Source of the DNA: Streptomyces sp. GESEQ-4
GTDB lineage: Bacteria; Actinomycetota; Actinomycetes; Streptomycetales; Streptomycetaceae
Reading direction: 5' to 3'
Assembly: GCF_017948455.1 (NCBI RefSeq)
Contig: NZ_JAFFSU010000027.1
Location: forward strand, 54,148 to 118,147
DNA length: 64,000 nt
Shown here: positions 35,754-45,683 of the stretch, in pieces
Position numbering within the stretch: position 1 is the first letter of the stretch
How the letters are laid out: each line of letters opens with the position of its first letter
The notes under the pieces: model-generated
Seen by the model: only the letters and a program-made list of their open reading frames with translations
What the model was told of the DNA's origin: nothing
Database searches by the model: none
Position numbers and translations under genes: made by a program

Positions 35754-36671
35754 ATGCGGGTGTTCGTGGCGGGCGGGAGCGGGGCCTTGGGGCGGCGGCT
35801 GGTGCCGCAGCTGGTGGCCCGGGGCCACCAGGTGACGGCCACGACGACGAGCGCGGCCAAGCTGGGCATGCTGGCGGAGCTGGGCGCTCAGGGCGTCGTG
35901 ATGGACGGGCTGGACGGGGTGTCGGTCCGGGAGGCGGTGGACCGGGCCCAGCCGGACGCGATCGTGCACCAGATGACCGGGCTCGGCACGGGCAAGCCCG
36001 ACATGCGCCACCCGGACCGCTTCTTCGCCCCGACCAACCGGCTGCGCATCGAGGGCACGGACCATCTGCTGGCCGCCGCCGAGGCGACCGGCGTGCCCCA
36101 TGTGTTCGTGCAGAGCTTCGCGCAGAGTTTTGGGCCCCGTGCGAGGCTGCTGACCGAGGAGGATCCGATCGACCCGGGCACGGCGGCGACCGTGCGCAGG
36201 CTCTCGGCGGGTGTGCTGCACATCCAGGACGTGGTGCCCAAGGCCGGCGGCACGGTCCTGCGCTACGGCGGGTTCTACGGGCCGGGCGCGAGCGACGACG
36301 TGGTCGAGATGGTGCGCAAGCGGAAGTTCCCGCTCGTGGGGGACGGCAGTGGCTGGAACTCCTGGGTACATCTCGACGACGCGGCCAGTGCCACCGTCCT
36401 GGCCATCGAGCAGCGGGCGAAGGGCGTGTTCAACATCGTCGACGACGAGCCCGCCCAGGTCCGGGACTGGCTGCCGTACCTGGCCGCGTGTGCGGGGGCG
36501 AAGCGGCCGATGCGGGTGCCCAAGTGGCTCGCCAGGCTGCTGGCCGGGGAGTTCGCGGTGACTCTGATGACCGAGAGCCACGGCTTCTCCAACGCCAGGG
36601 CCAGGCGGGAGCTCGGCTGGGAGCCGCGCTATCCGTCGTGGCGGGTGGGCTTCAAGGAGGAGTCGGCCTGA
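35754..36671 (+). CDS. NAD-dependent epimerase/dehydratase family protein (atypical SDR)
   Basis: A 305-residue extended-SDR protein. ATG 35754 has GGGAAGG eight bases upstream; in-frame GTG 35745 and ATG 35748 are alternatives. The dinucleotide motif is VFVAGGSGALGRRLVPQL. The usual YxxxK catalytic Tyr is not obvious: the region after the fourth strand reads VFVQSFAQSFGPRARL, which suggests an atypical SDR such as a reductase or NmrA-like sensor. The C-terminal part has the SWVHLDDAASATVLAIE segment seen in sugar-epimerase relatives. The gene is isolated between two terminators and its substrate is unknown. Confidence 0.75.
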   Translation: MRVFVAGGSGALGRRLVPQLVARGHQVTATTTSAAKLGMLAELGAQGVVMDGLDGVSVREAVDRAQPDAIVHQMTGLGTGKPDMRHPDRFFAPTNRLRIEGTDHLLAAAEATGVPHVFVQSFAQSFGPRARLLTEEDPIDPGTAATVRRLSAGVLHIQDVVPKAGGTVLRYGGFYGPGASDDVVEMVRKRKFPLVGDGSGWNSWVHLDDAASATVLAIEQRAKGVFNIVDDEPAQVRDWLPYLAACAGAKRPMRVPKWLARLLAGEFAVTLMTESHGFSNARARRELGWEPRYPSWRVGFKEESA

Positions 36672-36789
36672 GCCGGGCCGAGCCGCCATCGCCTACCGGA
36701 TCCTCGGCAGCGTGAGTGAGCCGAGGACGCGGTCCAGGAGACCTGGTTGCGACAGGCCGTCGATGGCCTGCGGCACCACCAACTCTTCT

Positions 36790-36892
36790 GGCCGAAGGGT
36801 GCATTGGCACCCCTCGGCCACAGCAATCCCTTGAGTCGCTTTGCGTGTGGCGCCCACCCTGATCACTGGCTTCCGCCCACCAGGCAGGAAGC
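36790..36892 (+). promoter_or_regulatory. Structured leader before S8 peptidase 1
   Basis: Two inverted repeats: GGCCGAAGGGTGC (36790-36802) / 36807-36819 around an ATTG loop, with one mismatch, and GCTTCC (36869-36874) / GGAAGC (36887-36892). The same two structures with the same spacing occur before S8 peptidase 2 (41790-41893), where sequence identity is patchy but pairing is kept in the second stem. Likely a duplicated promoter/leader with regulatory function. Confidence 0.5.
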
Positions 36893-36922
36893 GTCGTCAG
36901 CGTTCAGGGGAGGACGCCACCC

Positions 36923-39900
36923 ATGCGAAGACTCCACGCCCTCTGGGCTGTGGCAGGAGCGGCAGGATTGCTCACGGGCGCGATCATGCCCGCGGCGGCC
37001 GGTTCCGGATTACCGGTCAGCGCACCGGACACCACGCCCGTGCAGAGCGGCGCCAAGACCGGCGCCCCGTACCAGCAGACCGTGACCCTCGTCACCGGCG
37101 ACACCGTGTCGCTCACGACCAGCCCGGACGGCAAGTACGCCGTCGACGTACAGCGTGGCAAGGGCCGTGAGGCCGCCACCTTCCTGTCCAGCGAACGCGA
37201 CGGCGAGATCAGCGTCTTGCCCTCCGACGCGCTCCCGCTGATCCAGGCGGGCCGCCTCGACCCCGCCCTGTTCAACATCACCCAGCTGGTGAAGCAGGGC
37301 TACACCGACGCCCAAGCCGGGGCCACCCCGGTCATCGCGACCTACACCAAGGGCAGTGCGACCCCCGACGGCGCGCGTCGCACGCTCGCGCTCCCTGGGA
37401 TCGACGGCGCCGCACTGAGCGCCGAGAAGTCCACCGCGTTCTGGGCGGACATCGCCCCCGCGCTCGGCACCGAACCGACCTCGAAGGCCGCACGCCTGCT
37501 CGGTGAGGGCATCGAGAAGATCTGGCTGGACGCCAAGGTGGAGGCGTCCCTCGAGGGAAGCGTTCCGCAGATCGGCGCGCCCGAGGTGTGGCAGTCCGGC
37601 TACGACGGCAAGGGCGTCAAGGTCGCCGTCCTGGACACCGGCGTGGACGCCGGGCACCCGGACCTCGCGGGCAGGATCGCCGAGTCGCGTACCTTCGTGC
37701 CCGACCAGGCCGTGCAGGACGGTCACGGCCACGGCACCCACGTGGCGTCCACGATCGTCGGCTCGGGCGCGGCCTCGGACGGCAAGCTCAAGGGCGCGGC
37801 GCCCGGTGCGGAGCTGCTGGTCGGCAAGGTGCTGGGCAACGACGGCCGCGGCCAGACCTCCTGGATCCTCGAAGGCATGCAGTGGGCGGCGAACTCGGGA
37901 GCGAAGATCGTCTCGATGTCGCTGGGTGGTACCGCGTCAGGCCCCTCCGACGTGCTGAGCGAGACCGTGGACGAGCTGTCCGAGTCGACAGGCACCCTCT
38001 TCGTGGTCGCCGCCGGCAACACCGGCCCGGTGGAGGGGACCATCGGCACGCCCGGCATCGCCGACTCCGCGCTGACGGTGGGCGCGGTCGACAAGTCCGA
38101 CAAGCTGGCCTCCTTCTCCAGCCGGGGCCCGCGCCTCGGTGACTCCGCGATCAAGCCGGAGATCACCGCGCCGGGCGTGGGCGTCGTCGCCGCCCGTGCC
38201 GCAGGTACCAGCATGGGCACGCCCGTCGACGACAACTACACGTCGTCGAACGGCACTTCGATGGCGACTCCGCATGTCTCGGGCGTCGCCGCGCTGGTCG
38301 CCCAGGCCCATCCGGACTGGACGGGCCAGCAGATCAAACAGGCCCTCGCCAGCACCGCGAAGACCAGCCCGGACACCACCGTGTTCGAGCAGGGCGACGG
38401 CCGGGTGGACGCCGTGCAGGCCGTCGAGCAGGGCGTCTTCGCGACCCCGGCGCTCAGCTTCGGCACGTACAAGGACAGCGACACCGAGACCGACAGCAAG
38501 GACATCACGTACACCAACACCACTGACGAAGCAGTGGAGTTGAAGCTCTCCTCGTCCCTCACGGCGGCCACCCCGGCCACGGGCCTCGTGACCGTCCCGG
38601 CGAACGGCACCACCACCGTCGCGGTCACGGTCGCCCCCGCCGACCAGGCCGAGGGCCGGTACACGGGCCACATCACCGCGAGCGCCGACGGCGTCCGGGT
38701 CACCACGGCCGTCGGCTTCGAGAAGCAGCCGAAGACCTACCGCCTGAAGGTGTCGGTGGTGAACCGCGGCGGCAAGCCGTCCACCTCGCCATCGATCTTC
38801 ATGTTGCAGGAGCTGAACGGCGCGTACCCGGCAACGACCGGTTACATCGGCAGCGGCTACACCCTCAACGTGCCGGCCGGCACGTACTCCACGGCGGCCT
38901 GGATCCCGGAGCGGGACGCGGGTGCACTGGAGGTCGCCACCTCGGTCGTCGGTGATCCCGAGATCAAGGTCGACAAGGACACCGAGGTCGTCCTCGACGC
39001 CCGCAAGGCCGTCGAGATCAAGCCGAAGACCAGGGAGGACTCCGAGTTCCAGGGGTTCACCACCAGCTGGCACCGGGAAGGTCCGGGTTCCGCCCTCAGG
39101 GTGACGTACCTTCAGAACTGGTGGACCGACCGCGTCTACGTCACTCCGACCGAGAAGGTCACGGAGGGCATGTTCGAGTTCGTCTCCAAGTTCCGGCTGG
39201 CCGCCAAGGAGTTGACGGCGAGCGTCACCAGTCCCGAGACGTACGAACTTCCCCTCGACTACGTACAGACGCGGAACGGCCTCCCGGCGGGGTTCAGCGG
39301 TGAGCGGAAGGTGCGGGCGGTGGCCGCCGGCAGCGGCAGCGCGGCCGACTTCGAAGGGCTCGACGTCAAGGGCAAGGTGGCGGTCGTCCGGGTGCCGGCC
39401 GGGAAGACGGCGGACGAGGCGCTGGCCAACGCGACCAAGGCCGGGGCCGGTTACGTGATCGCGTACCGCGAGACGCCCGGGTACTGGATCTCCTGGGTGG
39501 ACAGCGCGACGATCCCGCTGATGGTCGCCACCGGCGAGGACGGCGCGAAACTCGGGGCGCTGCTCGAGAGCGGGAAGAAGGTCACGCTGAAGCTGGACGG
39601 CACCGCGGTCAGCCCGTACGTCTACAACGTGATGTTCCCGCAGACCGGCGCCGTCGCGGAGAACCAGACGTACTCCCTGAACAGCTCCAACACCGTGCGG
39701 CACACGGTCCGTTACCACGGGGGCAAGGCCGGCCAGGTCGGCAAGGACGCCGTCTACCGGTACCGCCCCGCGCAGTCCGCCGCCGTCGAGGCCAGCTACA
39801 AGACGCCACTCGGTACGGAGCGCACCGAGTACTACAACGTCTCCCCCGACACCCGTGTCTGGCACGCCGTCTACCCCGACGGGAATGCGGCCCTGCCCCA

Positions 39901-40603
39901 GTGGAACACGCTGCGGACCTTCGACAAGGCGGGCCGGGTACCCACCGAGGACTGGCTGCGCCAGGTCGTGCGCCCGGCGTCCAGTGAGCAGTACGGCGTC
40001 TCCCAGCGCACCGGCGACAAACTCACCCTCAAGGTCCCGGAGTTGAGCGATGCGGCACCGGGTCACTACGGGTACGTGGACAATGCCCAGGACACCGCGA
40101 AGGGCGCGCTGTACGCGGACGGGAAGCTGATCGGCGACTCCGTTCGCGGCTCAGGAACCTTCGACGTCCCGGCGGCGAAGACCGCATACCGCTTCGTTCT
40201 CGACGCCCGGCGCACGGCCGACTGGGCGACGTACTCCACGAGCACCCACACCGAATGGTCCTTCACCTCGGCGCGCACGGAACAGCAGACGGCGCTGCCG
40301 CTGCTCTCCGTCGATTACGACGTGGACGGGCTGGACCTCCTGAACCGGGTCGAGTCCAAGGGGAGGTCGGAGCTCGGGCTCTCCGTCCGGGACCAGCACA
40401 AGAGCATCACGACCGGTCAACTGAAGGCCTGGGTCTCCTACGACGACGGCACCACCTGGAAGGAGGTGAAGGTCCGGCACGGCAAGGCGGAGCTCAAGCA
40501 CCCGAAGAAGGGCGCCGAGTTCGTGTCGCTGCGTGTGCGGGCCGCCGACCGGAACGGCAACGCGGTCGACCAGACCGTGGTGCGGGCGTTCGGCCTGAAG
40601 TAG
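36923..40603 (+). CDS. Secreted S8 subtilisin-like serine peptidase, copy 1
   Basis: A 1226-residue exported protease starting at ATG 36923 after GGGGAGGAC. The signal peptide is MRRLHALWAVAGAAGLLTGA, cleaved near residue 27. A propeptide of about 180 residues follows. The S8 catalytic domain has Asp238 in VAVLDTGVDAGHPDL, His273 in GHGHGTHVAS and Ser446 in NGTSMATPHVSG. After about residue 500 come beta-sandwich domains and a PA-like insert (FEGLDVKGKVAVVRVPAG, about 815-900). The long C-terminal region resembles adhesion or substrate-binding modules. It is a broad extracellular protease by family; targets are unknown. The adjacent regulator probably controls it. Confidence 0.9.
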   Translation: MRRLHALWAVAGAAGLLTGAIMPAAAGSGLPVSAPDTTPVQSGAKTGAPYQQTVTLVTGDTVSLTTSPDGKYAVDVQRGKGREAATFLSSERDGEISVLPSDALPLIQAGRLDPALFNITQLVKQGYTDAQAGATPVIATYTKGSATPDGARRTLALPGIDGAALSAEKSTAFWADIAPALGTEPTSKAARLLGEGIEKIWLDAKVEASLEGSVPQIGAPEVWQSGYDGKGVKVAVLDTGVDAGHPDLAGRIAESRTFVPDQAVQDGHGHGTHVASTIVGSGAASDGKLKGAAPGAELLVGKVLGNDGRGQTSWILEGMQWAANSGAKIVSMSLGGTASGPSDVLSETVDELSESTGTLFVVAAGNTGPVEGTIGTPGIADSALTVGAVDKSDKLASFSSRGPRLGDSAIKPEITAPGVGVVAARAAGTSMGTPVDDNYTSSNGTSMATPHVSGVAALVAQAHPDWTGQQIKQALASTAKTSPDTTVFEQGDGRVDAVQAVEQGVFATPALSFGTYKDSDTETDSKDITYTNTTDEAVELKLSSSLTAATPATGLVTVPANGTTTVAVTVAPADQAEGRYTGHITASADGVRVTTAVGFEKQPKTYRLKVSVVNRGGKPSTSPSIFMLQELNGAYPATTGYIGSGYTLNVPAGTYSTAAWIPERDAGALEVATSVVGDPEIKVDKDTEVVLDARKAVEIKPKTREDSEFQGFTTSWHREGPGSALRVTYLQNWWTDRVYVTPTEKVTEGMFEFVSKFRLAAKELTASVTSPETYELPLDYVQTRNGLPAGFSGERKVRAVAAGSGSAADFEGLDVKGKVAVVRVPAGKTADEALANATKAGAGYVIAYRETPGYWISWVDSATIPLMVATGEDGAKLGALLESGKKVTLKLDGTAVSPYVYNVMFPQTGAVAENQTYSLNSSNTVRHTVRYHGGKAGQVGKDAVYRYRPAQSAAVEASYKTPLGTERTEYYNVSPDTRVWHAVYPDGNAALPQWNTLRTFDKAGRVPTEDWLRQVVRPASSEQYGVSQRTGDKLTLKVPELSDAAPGHYGYVDNAQDTAKGALYADGKLIGDSVRGSGTFDVPAAKTAYRFVLDARRTADWATYSTSTHTEWSFTSARTEQQTALPLLSVDYDVDGLDLLNRVESKGRSELGLSVRDQHKSITTGQLKAWVSYDDGTTWKEVKVRHGKAELKHPKKGAEFVSLRVRAADRNGNAVDQTVVRAFGLK

Positions 40604-40651
40604 AAGGCTTGAAGTAGGAGGCCTGAAACAGACGGCATCCCAGGCCGGTAC

Positions 40652-40680
40652 TGACAGCCTTAACAAACATTGCCTACCGT
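40652..40680 (+). promoter_or_regulatory. Promoter of HTH regulator 1 (leaderless)
   Basis: TGACAG (40652-40657), a 17-base spacer and TACCGT (40675-40680). Only eight bases separate the -10 from ATG 40689 and there is no ribosome site, so transcription probably starts at the ATG itself. The identical arrangement occurs before copy 2. Confidence 0.6.
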
Positions 40681-40688
40681 GCCGAGCC

Positions 40689-41690
40689 ATGGCGAACACG
40701 GCATATGACACGGCAGACCAGACCCCTGCCGCGAGCCCCTGGGCCGCGGTGGGGGTCTCCGCCTTCGACGAGCTGGTATACCGGGCGATCCTCCACCAGC
40801 CCGATGCCGGCGCGGCCGGCTGGGCGCTCCTGACCGGCGCCTCCCCGGCCCGGGTGCGCGAATCCTGCAACCAGCTGCTCGCGGTCGGGCTGCTCCAGCC
40901 GCCGGATTCCATGGGGGGATTACGCGCGATCGACCCGAGAGTGGCGGTCCGCGGGCTGATCAGACGGCGCGAGACGGTGTCCGAACTGCTCGCCGCCACC
41001 GCCGAGGAGATGGCTACCGCGTACGAGGCCGGGCTGCTGCGTGAGGAGCCGTCCCGGCTGATCGAGGTCGCTTCCGGCGAGGGTGCCATCGCCGCTCGCC
41101 TGGAGGAGATGTACGCGCGCGCCGAGCACGAGGTGTGCCTCTTCGACACGCCTCCATATCTCGCACCGCCCACACGACAGTTGGATCTCCAGACCGATCT
41201 GCTCAGACGCGGGATCGTCTCCCGCGGGATCTACGCGGCGCCCGCCCTGGAAGATCCGAACGTCCTCTCCCGCACTTGGAGGATGGTCGAACTCGGCGAG
41301 CAGGCCCGGGTGTTGCCCTCCGTGCCGGTCAAACTGCTGGTGGTCGACGGGTGTCGGGCGATGCTCCCGCTGACCTCCTCCGCGGCGGGCGGCTACTGCG
41401 CCGTCGTGGTGTGGCACTCGGCGGTGACCGAAGCCCTGCAGAGGCTTTTCGAGATGGCCTGGCAGCAGGCGACACCGCTCGGCCGGCCGGTCGGCGACAG
41501 CGAACTCCCCGAGGGTGAACGGACGTTGATCAGGTTGCTGGCGGCCGGCTTGAAGGACGAGGCGGTGGCCCGTCATCTGGGTGTGAGCCTGCGGACCCTG
41601 CGGCGGCGGGTGAGTGAGCTGCAGGAGCGGCTGGGGGCGACGAGCCGGTTCCAGCTGGGGGTGCGGGCCTCGCAACGCGGCTGGCTCTGA
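40689..41690 (+). CDS. TrmB/LuxR-type HTH regulator, copy 1
   Basis: A 333-residue cytosolic regulator. An N-terminal winged-helix-like segment (about 20-75, FDELVYRAILHQPDAGAAGW) resembles TrmB-like DNA-binding domains. A middle region of about 190 residues includes a possible ligand or phospholipase-D-like fold (YARAEHEVCLFDTPPYL). The C-terminal LuxR-type HTH is KDEAVARHLGVSLRTLRRRV. It lies 85 bases after S8 peptidase 1 with its own promoter. The repeated pairing with a subtilase gene suggests it regulates the protease, possibly in response to peptide or nutrient signals; the ligand is unknown. Confidence 0.75.
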   Translation: MANTAYDTADQTPAASPWAAVGVSAFDELVYRAILHQPDAGAAGWALLTGASPARVRESCNQLLAVGLLQPPDSMGGLRAIDPRVAVRGLIRRRETVSELLAATAEEMATAYEAGLLREEPSRLIEVASGEGAIAARLEEMYARAEHEVCLFDTPPYLAPPTRQLDLQTDLLRRGIVSRGIYAAPALEDPNVLSRTWRMVELGEQARVLPSVPVKLLVVDGCRAMLPLTSSAAGGYCAVVVWHSAVTEALQRLFEMAWQQATPLGRPVGDSELPEGERTLIRLLAAGLKDEAVARHLGVSLRTLRRRVSELQERLGATSRFQLGVRASQRGWL

Positions 41691-41697
41691 TCGCGAG

Positions 41698-41725
41698 GGG
41701 CCGCACCGCGTACGGGGTGCGGCCC
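41698..41725 (+). terminator. Terminator after HTH regulator 1
   Basis: Perfect 10-bp stem GGGCCGCACC (41698-41707) / GGTGCGGCCC (41716-41725), eight bases past the stop. Confidence 0.7.
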
Positions 41726-41789
41726 GACTTCCGTACAAGGGATCCTACTTGCAGATCAATTGCGGATCAGGCCGACCGTCAACAGCCTT

Positions 41790-41893
41790 GGCCGAAGGGG
41801 GCATTGGCACGCCCCGGCCACAGGAATCCCTTGAGCCGCATTCCCCGCGGCGCCCACCCTGATCACTGGCTTCCGGCTCACCAGGCCGGAAGC
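41790..41893 (+). promoter_or_regulatory. Structured leader before S8 peptidase 2
   Basis: Counterpart of the leader at 36790. The first stem (GGCCGAAGGGGGC around ATTG) is imperfect here. The second is stronger: GCTTCCGG (41869-41876) / CCGGAAGC (41886-41893). The block CGCCCACCCTGATCACTGGC between them is identical in both copies. Confidence 0.5.
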
Positions 41894-41924
41894 GACTTCA
41901 GTGTTCAGGGGAGGAAGTCCACAC

Positions 41925-44900
41925 ATGCGAAGACTCCACGCCCTCTGGGCCGTGGCAGGAGCGGCCGGACTGCTCGCGGGGGCCATCACCCCCGCGACGG
42001 CCGGCTCCAAGTCACCGGTCACCGAGCCGGGCGCCACGCCCTTGCCGAGCGCCACCGCGCCAGGCACCACCAGCACCCAGACCGTCACTCTCATCACCGG
42101 CGACACGGTCACCCTCACCACCGCCGCCGACGGCAAGTCCGCCGTCGACGTCCGACGCGGCAAGGGCCGCGAGTTCGCCACCTTCCTGTCGAGCGAGCAG
42201 AAGGGCGAGGTCAGCGTCGTACCGGACGACGCGATCCCGCTGCTTCAGGCGGGCCGTCTCGACCCGGCCCTGTTCAACGTCACCCAGCTCGTCAAGCAGG
42301 GGTACGCGGACTCGAAGACCGGCGCCATCCCGCTGATCGCCACCTACCGCCAGGGGAACACCATCCCCGAGGGCGCGCGCAGGACGCTGTCCCTGCCCGG
42401 CATCGACGGCGCCGCGCTCACCGCGAAGAAGTCCACCGCCGAGAAGTTCTGGGCGGACGTCGCCCCCGACGCCGAGAACACGGCCGCCGCCGAGCCCACG
42501 ACCAAGGCGGCAAGGCAGCTCGACGGCGGCCTCGACAAGCTCTGGCTGGACGCCAAGGTCAAGGTGTCCCTCGACGTCAGCGTCCCGCAGATCGGCGCCC
42601 CGGAGATGTGGCAGGCGGGCTACGACGGCAAGGGCGTCAAGATCGCCGTCCTGGACACGGGCGCGGACACCGGACACCCGGACCTCGCGGGCAAGATCAC
42701 GGACTCGAAGACGTTCGTGCCCGATCAGGAGGTACAGGACGGTCACGGCCACGGCACCCATGTCGCGTCCACGATCGCCGGCTCGGGCGCTGCCTCCGAC
42801 GGCAAGCTCAAGGGTGTGGCGCCGGGCGCGGAGCTGATGGTCGGCAAGGTCCTCAACAACGCGGGCTCCGGCCAGACGTCGTGGATCATCGCCGGCATGC
42901 AGTGGGCGGCGGACTCCGGCGCGGACATCGTCTCCATGTCCCTCGGCGGTACGGCCTCCGGCCCCTCGGACCCGATGAGCGAGACGGTGGACGAGCTGTC
43001 CGCGTCGACCGGCACCCTCTTCGTGATCGCCTCGGGCAACTCGGGCCCGCGGGCGCAGACCGTCGGTACGCCGGGCATCGCCGACTCGGCGCTCACGGTC
43101 GGCGCCGTCGACAAGTCCGACAAGCTCGCCTCGTTCTCCAGCCGTGGCCCGCGCCTCGGCGACTTCGCGGTCAAGCCGGAGATCACGGCGCCCGGCGTGG
43201 GCATCACAGCGGCCCGCGCCTCCGGTACCGCCATGGGCACGCCGCTCGACGACAACTACACGGCGGCCAACGGCACGTCGATGGCGACTCCGCACGTGGC
43301 GGGCGCGGCGGCGCTGGTCGCGCAGGCCCATCCGGACTGGACGGGCGAGCAGATCAAGCAGGCCCTGGCCAGTACCGCGAAGACGAACGCCGACAACTCC
43401 GTGTTCGAGCAGGGAGACGGCCGCGTCGACGCCGTGCGGGCGGTCACTCAGAACGTCTTCGCGACCTCGGCGCTGAGCTTCGGCAAGTACGAGGACGGCG
43501 ACACGGAGGTCGGCAGCAAGGACATCACCTACACCAACACCACTGACACACCGGTGGAGTTGAAGCTCTCGTCGAGCCTCGCCGACGTCACCCTGGGGGC
43601 CGGCACCGTGACCGTGCCCGCGAAGAGCACCGCCACGGTCCCGGTCGGCGTCGACCCGGCGCAGGCAGCCCAGGGCCGGTACGCGGGCCACATCACCGCG
43701 ACCGCCGACGGCATCCTGGTCACGACGGGTGTCGGCTTCGAGAAGGCGCCGAAGACGTACGACCTGAAGGTCTCCCTCGTGGGCCGCGACGGCAAGCCGA
43801 CCACTGGGGGGTCTCTCTACACGTTGCAGGAGCTGAACGGCGCCTACGCCAACGCCTACGGCTCCCTGGGCGCCACCGGGACCTGGGAGGTCCCGGCCGG
43901 TACGTACTCCATCGCCACCTGGATCCCTGACAAGGACGCGGGCGGCGTGGCCGTCGGCACGTCGGTCGTCGGCAACCCCGAGATCAAGGTCGACGGGGAC
44001 ACCGAGGTCACGCTCGACGCCCGCAAGGCGGTGGAGATCAAGCCGAAGACCAAGGAGGACGCCGAGCACCAGGGCTTCAGTACCTCCTGGCACCGCGAAG
44101 GGCCCGGCAGCTCCTGGGGGTTGACGTACAGCCAGGGCCCTTGGACCGAGCACATCTATGTGGCGCCGACCGAGAAGGTCACCGAGGGATCTCTCGAGTT
44201 CTACGCCAAGTTCCGTCTGTACGCCAAGGAGTTGACGGCGAGCGTCACCAGCCCCGAGAAGTACGCGCTGCCGCTCGAATACGCCAACACGTACAACGGC
44301 TTCCCGGTGAAGATCACCGGTGACCGCAAGGTGCAGGCGGTGGACGCGGGCGCCGGCACGGCGGCCGACTTCGAAGGGCTCGACGTCAAGGGCAAGGCTG
44401 TGGTGGTCGGGGTCCCCGCCGACACGTGGGGGCCGGACGAGGCGATGGCCAACGCGGCTGAGGCGGGCGCGAGTTATCTGATCGCGTATCGCAAGAAGGC
44501 CGGCCATTGGCTCACGGCCGTGGACAAGGCGACGATGCCGGTGATGATCGCCACCGGCGAGGACGGCGAGAAGCTCACCACCCTGCTGAAGAGCGGCAAG
44601 AAGGTCACGCTCAAGCTGGGCGGAACAGAGGTCAGCCCGTACGTGTACAACGTGACCCTCCCGCAGTCCGGAGCGATCTCGCCGGACCAGACGTACACTC
44701 TGGACCGCTCCACCACGGCGAAGGTGAAGAGCCGGTACTACGCGGGCAGGGCGGGCGAACTGGGGGCGGACACCGTCTACACGTTCCGCCCCTGGCAGCT
44801 CGTCGGGGTCGAGTCCAGTGACTACATGCAACTCGGCCGGGAACGCACCGAGTATTTCAACGTGAGCCCCGATACCCGCGTCTGGCACGCCGTCTACCCG

Positions 44901-45626
44901 TCCTGGGAGTCGTTCGGTGGCCAGTGGAACACCTTGCGGACCTACGGCAAGGCGGGCACCCAGCCGAGCGAGGACTGGCTGCGCCAGGTGGTACGTCCGG
45001 CGACGAGCACCGAGTACGGCCTCTCGGAGCGCACCGGCGACAAACTCACCCTTCAGGTGGCGGAGTTCAGCGACGCGACGCCCGGTCACTACGGGTACGT
45101 CAGAGACGCCGGCGACACCGCGCAGGGCAAGCTCTACGCGGACGGGCGGCTGATCGGCGACTCGACGGTCGGCGGATACGGCGTCTTCGACGTCCCGGCG
45201 GCCAAGGCCTCGTACCGCTTCGTGCTCGACACGCAGCGCAAGGCCGGCTGGACGCCGTACTCGACGAGCACCCACACCGAATGGTCCTTCACCTCGGCGC
45301 GCACCGAGGAGGAGACGGCGTTGCCCCTGCTCTCCGTCGACTATGACCTGGACGGGCTCGACCTCCTCAACCGTGCCGAATCCAAGCGGAAGCTGGAGCT
45401 CGGGCTCTCCGTCCGGGATCAGGAGGGGAGCGTCAAGGCCAAGTCCCTCAAGGCCTGGGTCTCGTACGACGACGGAACGTCCTGGAAGGAGGCGAAGGTC
45501 CGGAAGGGCAAGGCCGAGATCAAACACCCGAAGGGCGCGAAGTTCGTGTCGCTGCGCGTGCAGGCCTCCGACGGTGCCGGAGACCAGGTCGATCAGACCG
45601 TCCTGCGGGCGTATGGCCTGAAGTAG
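41925..45626 (+). CDS. Secreted S8 subtilisin-like serine peptidase, copy 2
   Basis: A 1233-residue paralogue of the protease at 36923, with the same signal peptide start MRRLHALWAVAGAAGLL. ATG 41925 follows GGGGAGGAAG; an in-frame start at 41901 is upstream of the ribosome site and unlikely. The catalytic triad is Asp244 (VLDTGADTGHPDL), His279 (GHGHGTHVAS) and Ser452 (NGTSMATPHVAG). The PA-like insert and C-terminal beta domains are conserved. Compared with copy 1 it has a small insertion before the catalytic domain (AENTAAAEPTTK) and local divergence in the C-terminal modules, suggesting different substrate reach. Confidence 0.9.
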   Translation: MRRLHALWAVAGAAGLLAGAITPATAGSKSPVTEPGATPLPSATAPGTTSTQTVTLITGDTVTLTTAADGKSAVDVRRGKGREFATFLSSEQKGEVSVVPDDAIPLLQAGRLDPALFNVTQLVKQGYADSKTGAIPLIATYRQGNTIPEGARRTLSLPGIDGAALTAKKSTAEKFWADVAPDAENTAAAEPTTKAARQLDGGLDKLWLDAKVKVSLDVSVPQIGAPEMWQAGYDGKGVKIAVLDTGADTGHPDLAGKITDSKTFVPDQEVQDGHGHGTHVASTIAGSGAASDGKLKGVAPGAELMVGKVLNNAGSGQTSWIIAGMQWAADSGADIVSMSLGGTASGPSDPMSETVDELSASTGTLFVIASGNSGPRAQTVGTPGIADSALTVGAVDKSDKLASFSSRGPRLGDFAVKPEITAPGVGITAARASGTAMGTPLDDNYTAANGTSMATPHVAGAAALVAQAHPDWTGEQIKQALASTAKTNADNSVFEQGDGRVDAVRAVTQNVFATSALSFGKYEDGDTEVGSKDITYTNTTDTPVELKLSSSLADVTLGAGTVTVPAKSTATVPVGVDPAQAAQGRYAGHITATADGILVTTGVGFEKAPKTYDLKVSLVGRDGKPTTGGSLYTLQELNGAYANAYGSLGATGTWEVPAGTYSIATWIPDKDAGGVAVGTSVVGNPEIKVDGDTEVTLDARKAVEIKPKTKEDAEHQGFSTSWHREGPGSSWGLTYSQGPWTEHIYVAPTEKVTEGSLEFYAKFRLYAKELTASVTSPEKYALPLEYANTYNGFPVKITGDRKVQAVDAGAGTAADFEGLDVKGKAVVVGVPADTWGPDEAMANAAEAGASYLIAYRKKAGHWLTAVDKATMPVMIATGEDGEKLTTLLKSGKKVTLKLGGTEVSPYVYNVTLPQSGAISPDQTYTLDRSTTAKVKSRYYAGRAGELGADTVYTFRPWQLVGVESSDYMQLGRERTEYFNVSPDTRVWHAVYPSWESFGGQWNTLRTYGKAGTQPSEDWLRQVVRPATSTEYGLSERTGDKLTLQVAEFSDATPGHYGYVRDAGDTAQGKLYADGRLIGDSTVGGYGVFDVPAAKASYRFVLDTQRKAGWTPYSTSTHTEWSFTSARTEEETALPLLSVDYDLDGLDLLNRAESKRKLELGLSVRDQEGSVKAKSLKAWVSYDDGTSWKEAKVRKGKAEIKHPKGAKFVSLRVQASDGAGDQVDQTVLRAYGLK

Positions 45627-45646
45627 GAGCGCCGCCAAAAGCCGTG

Positions 45647-45675
45647 CGACAGCTTTAACACAGATCGTCTACCGT
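45647..45675 (+). promoter_or_regulatory. Promoter of HTH regulator 2 (leaderless)
   Basis: CGACAG (45647-45652), 17-base spacer, TACCGT (45670-45675), then GCCGGGCC and ATG 45684. Same spacing and near-same sequence as at 40652; again no room for a ribosome site. Confidence 0.6.
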
Positions 45676-45683
45676 GCCGGGCC

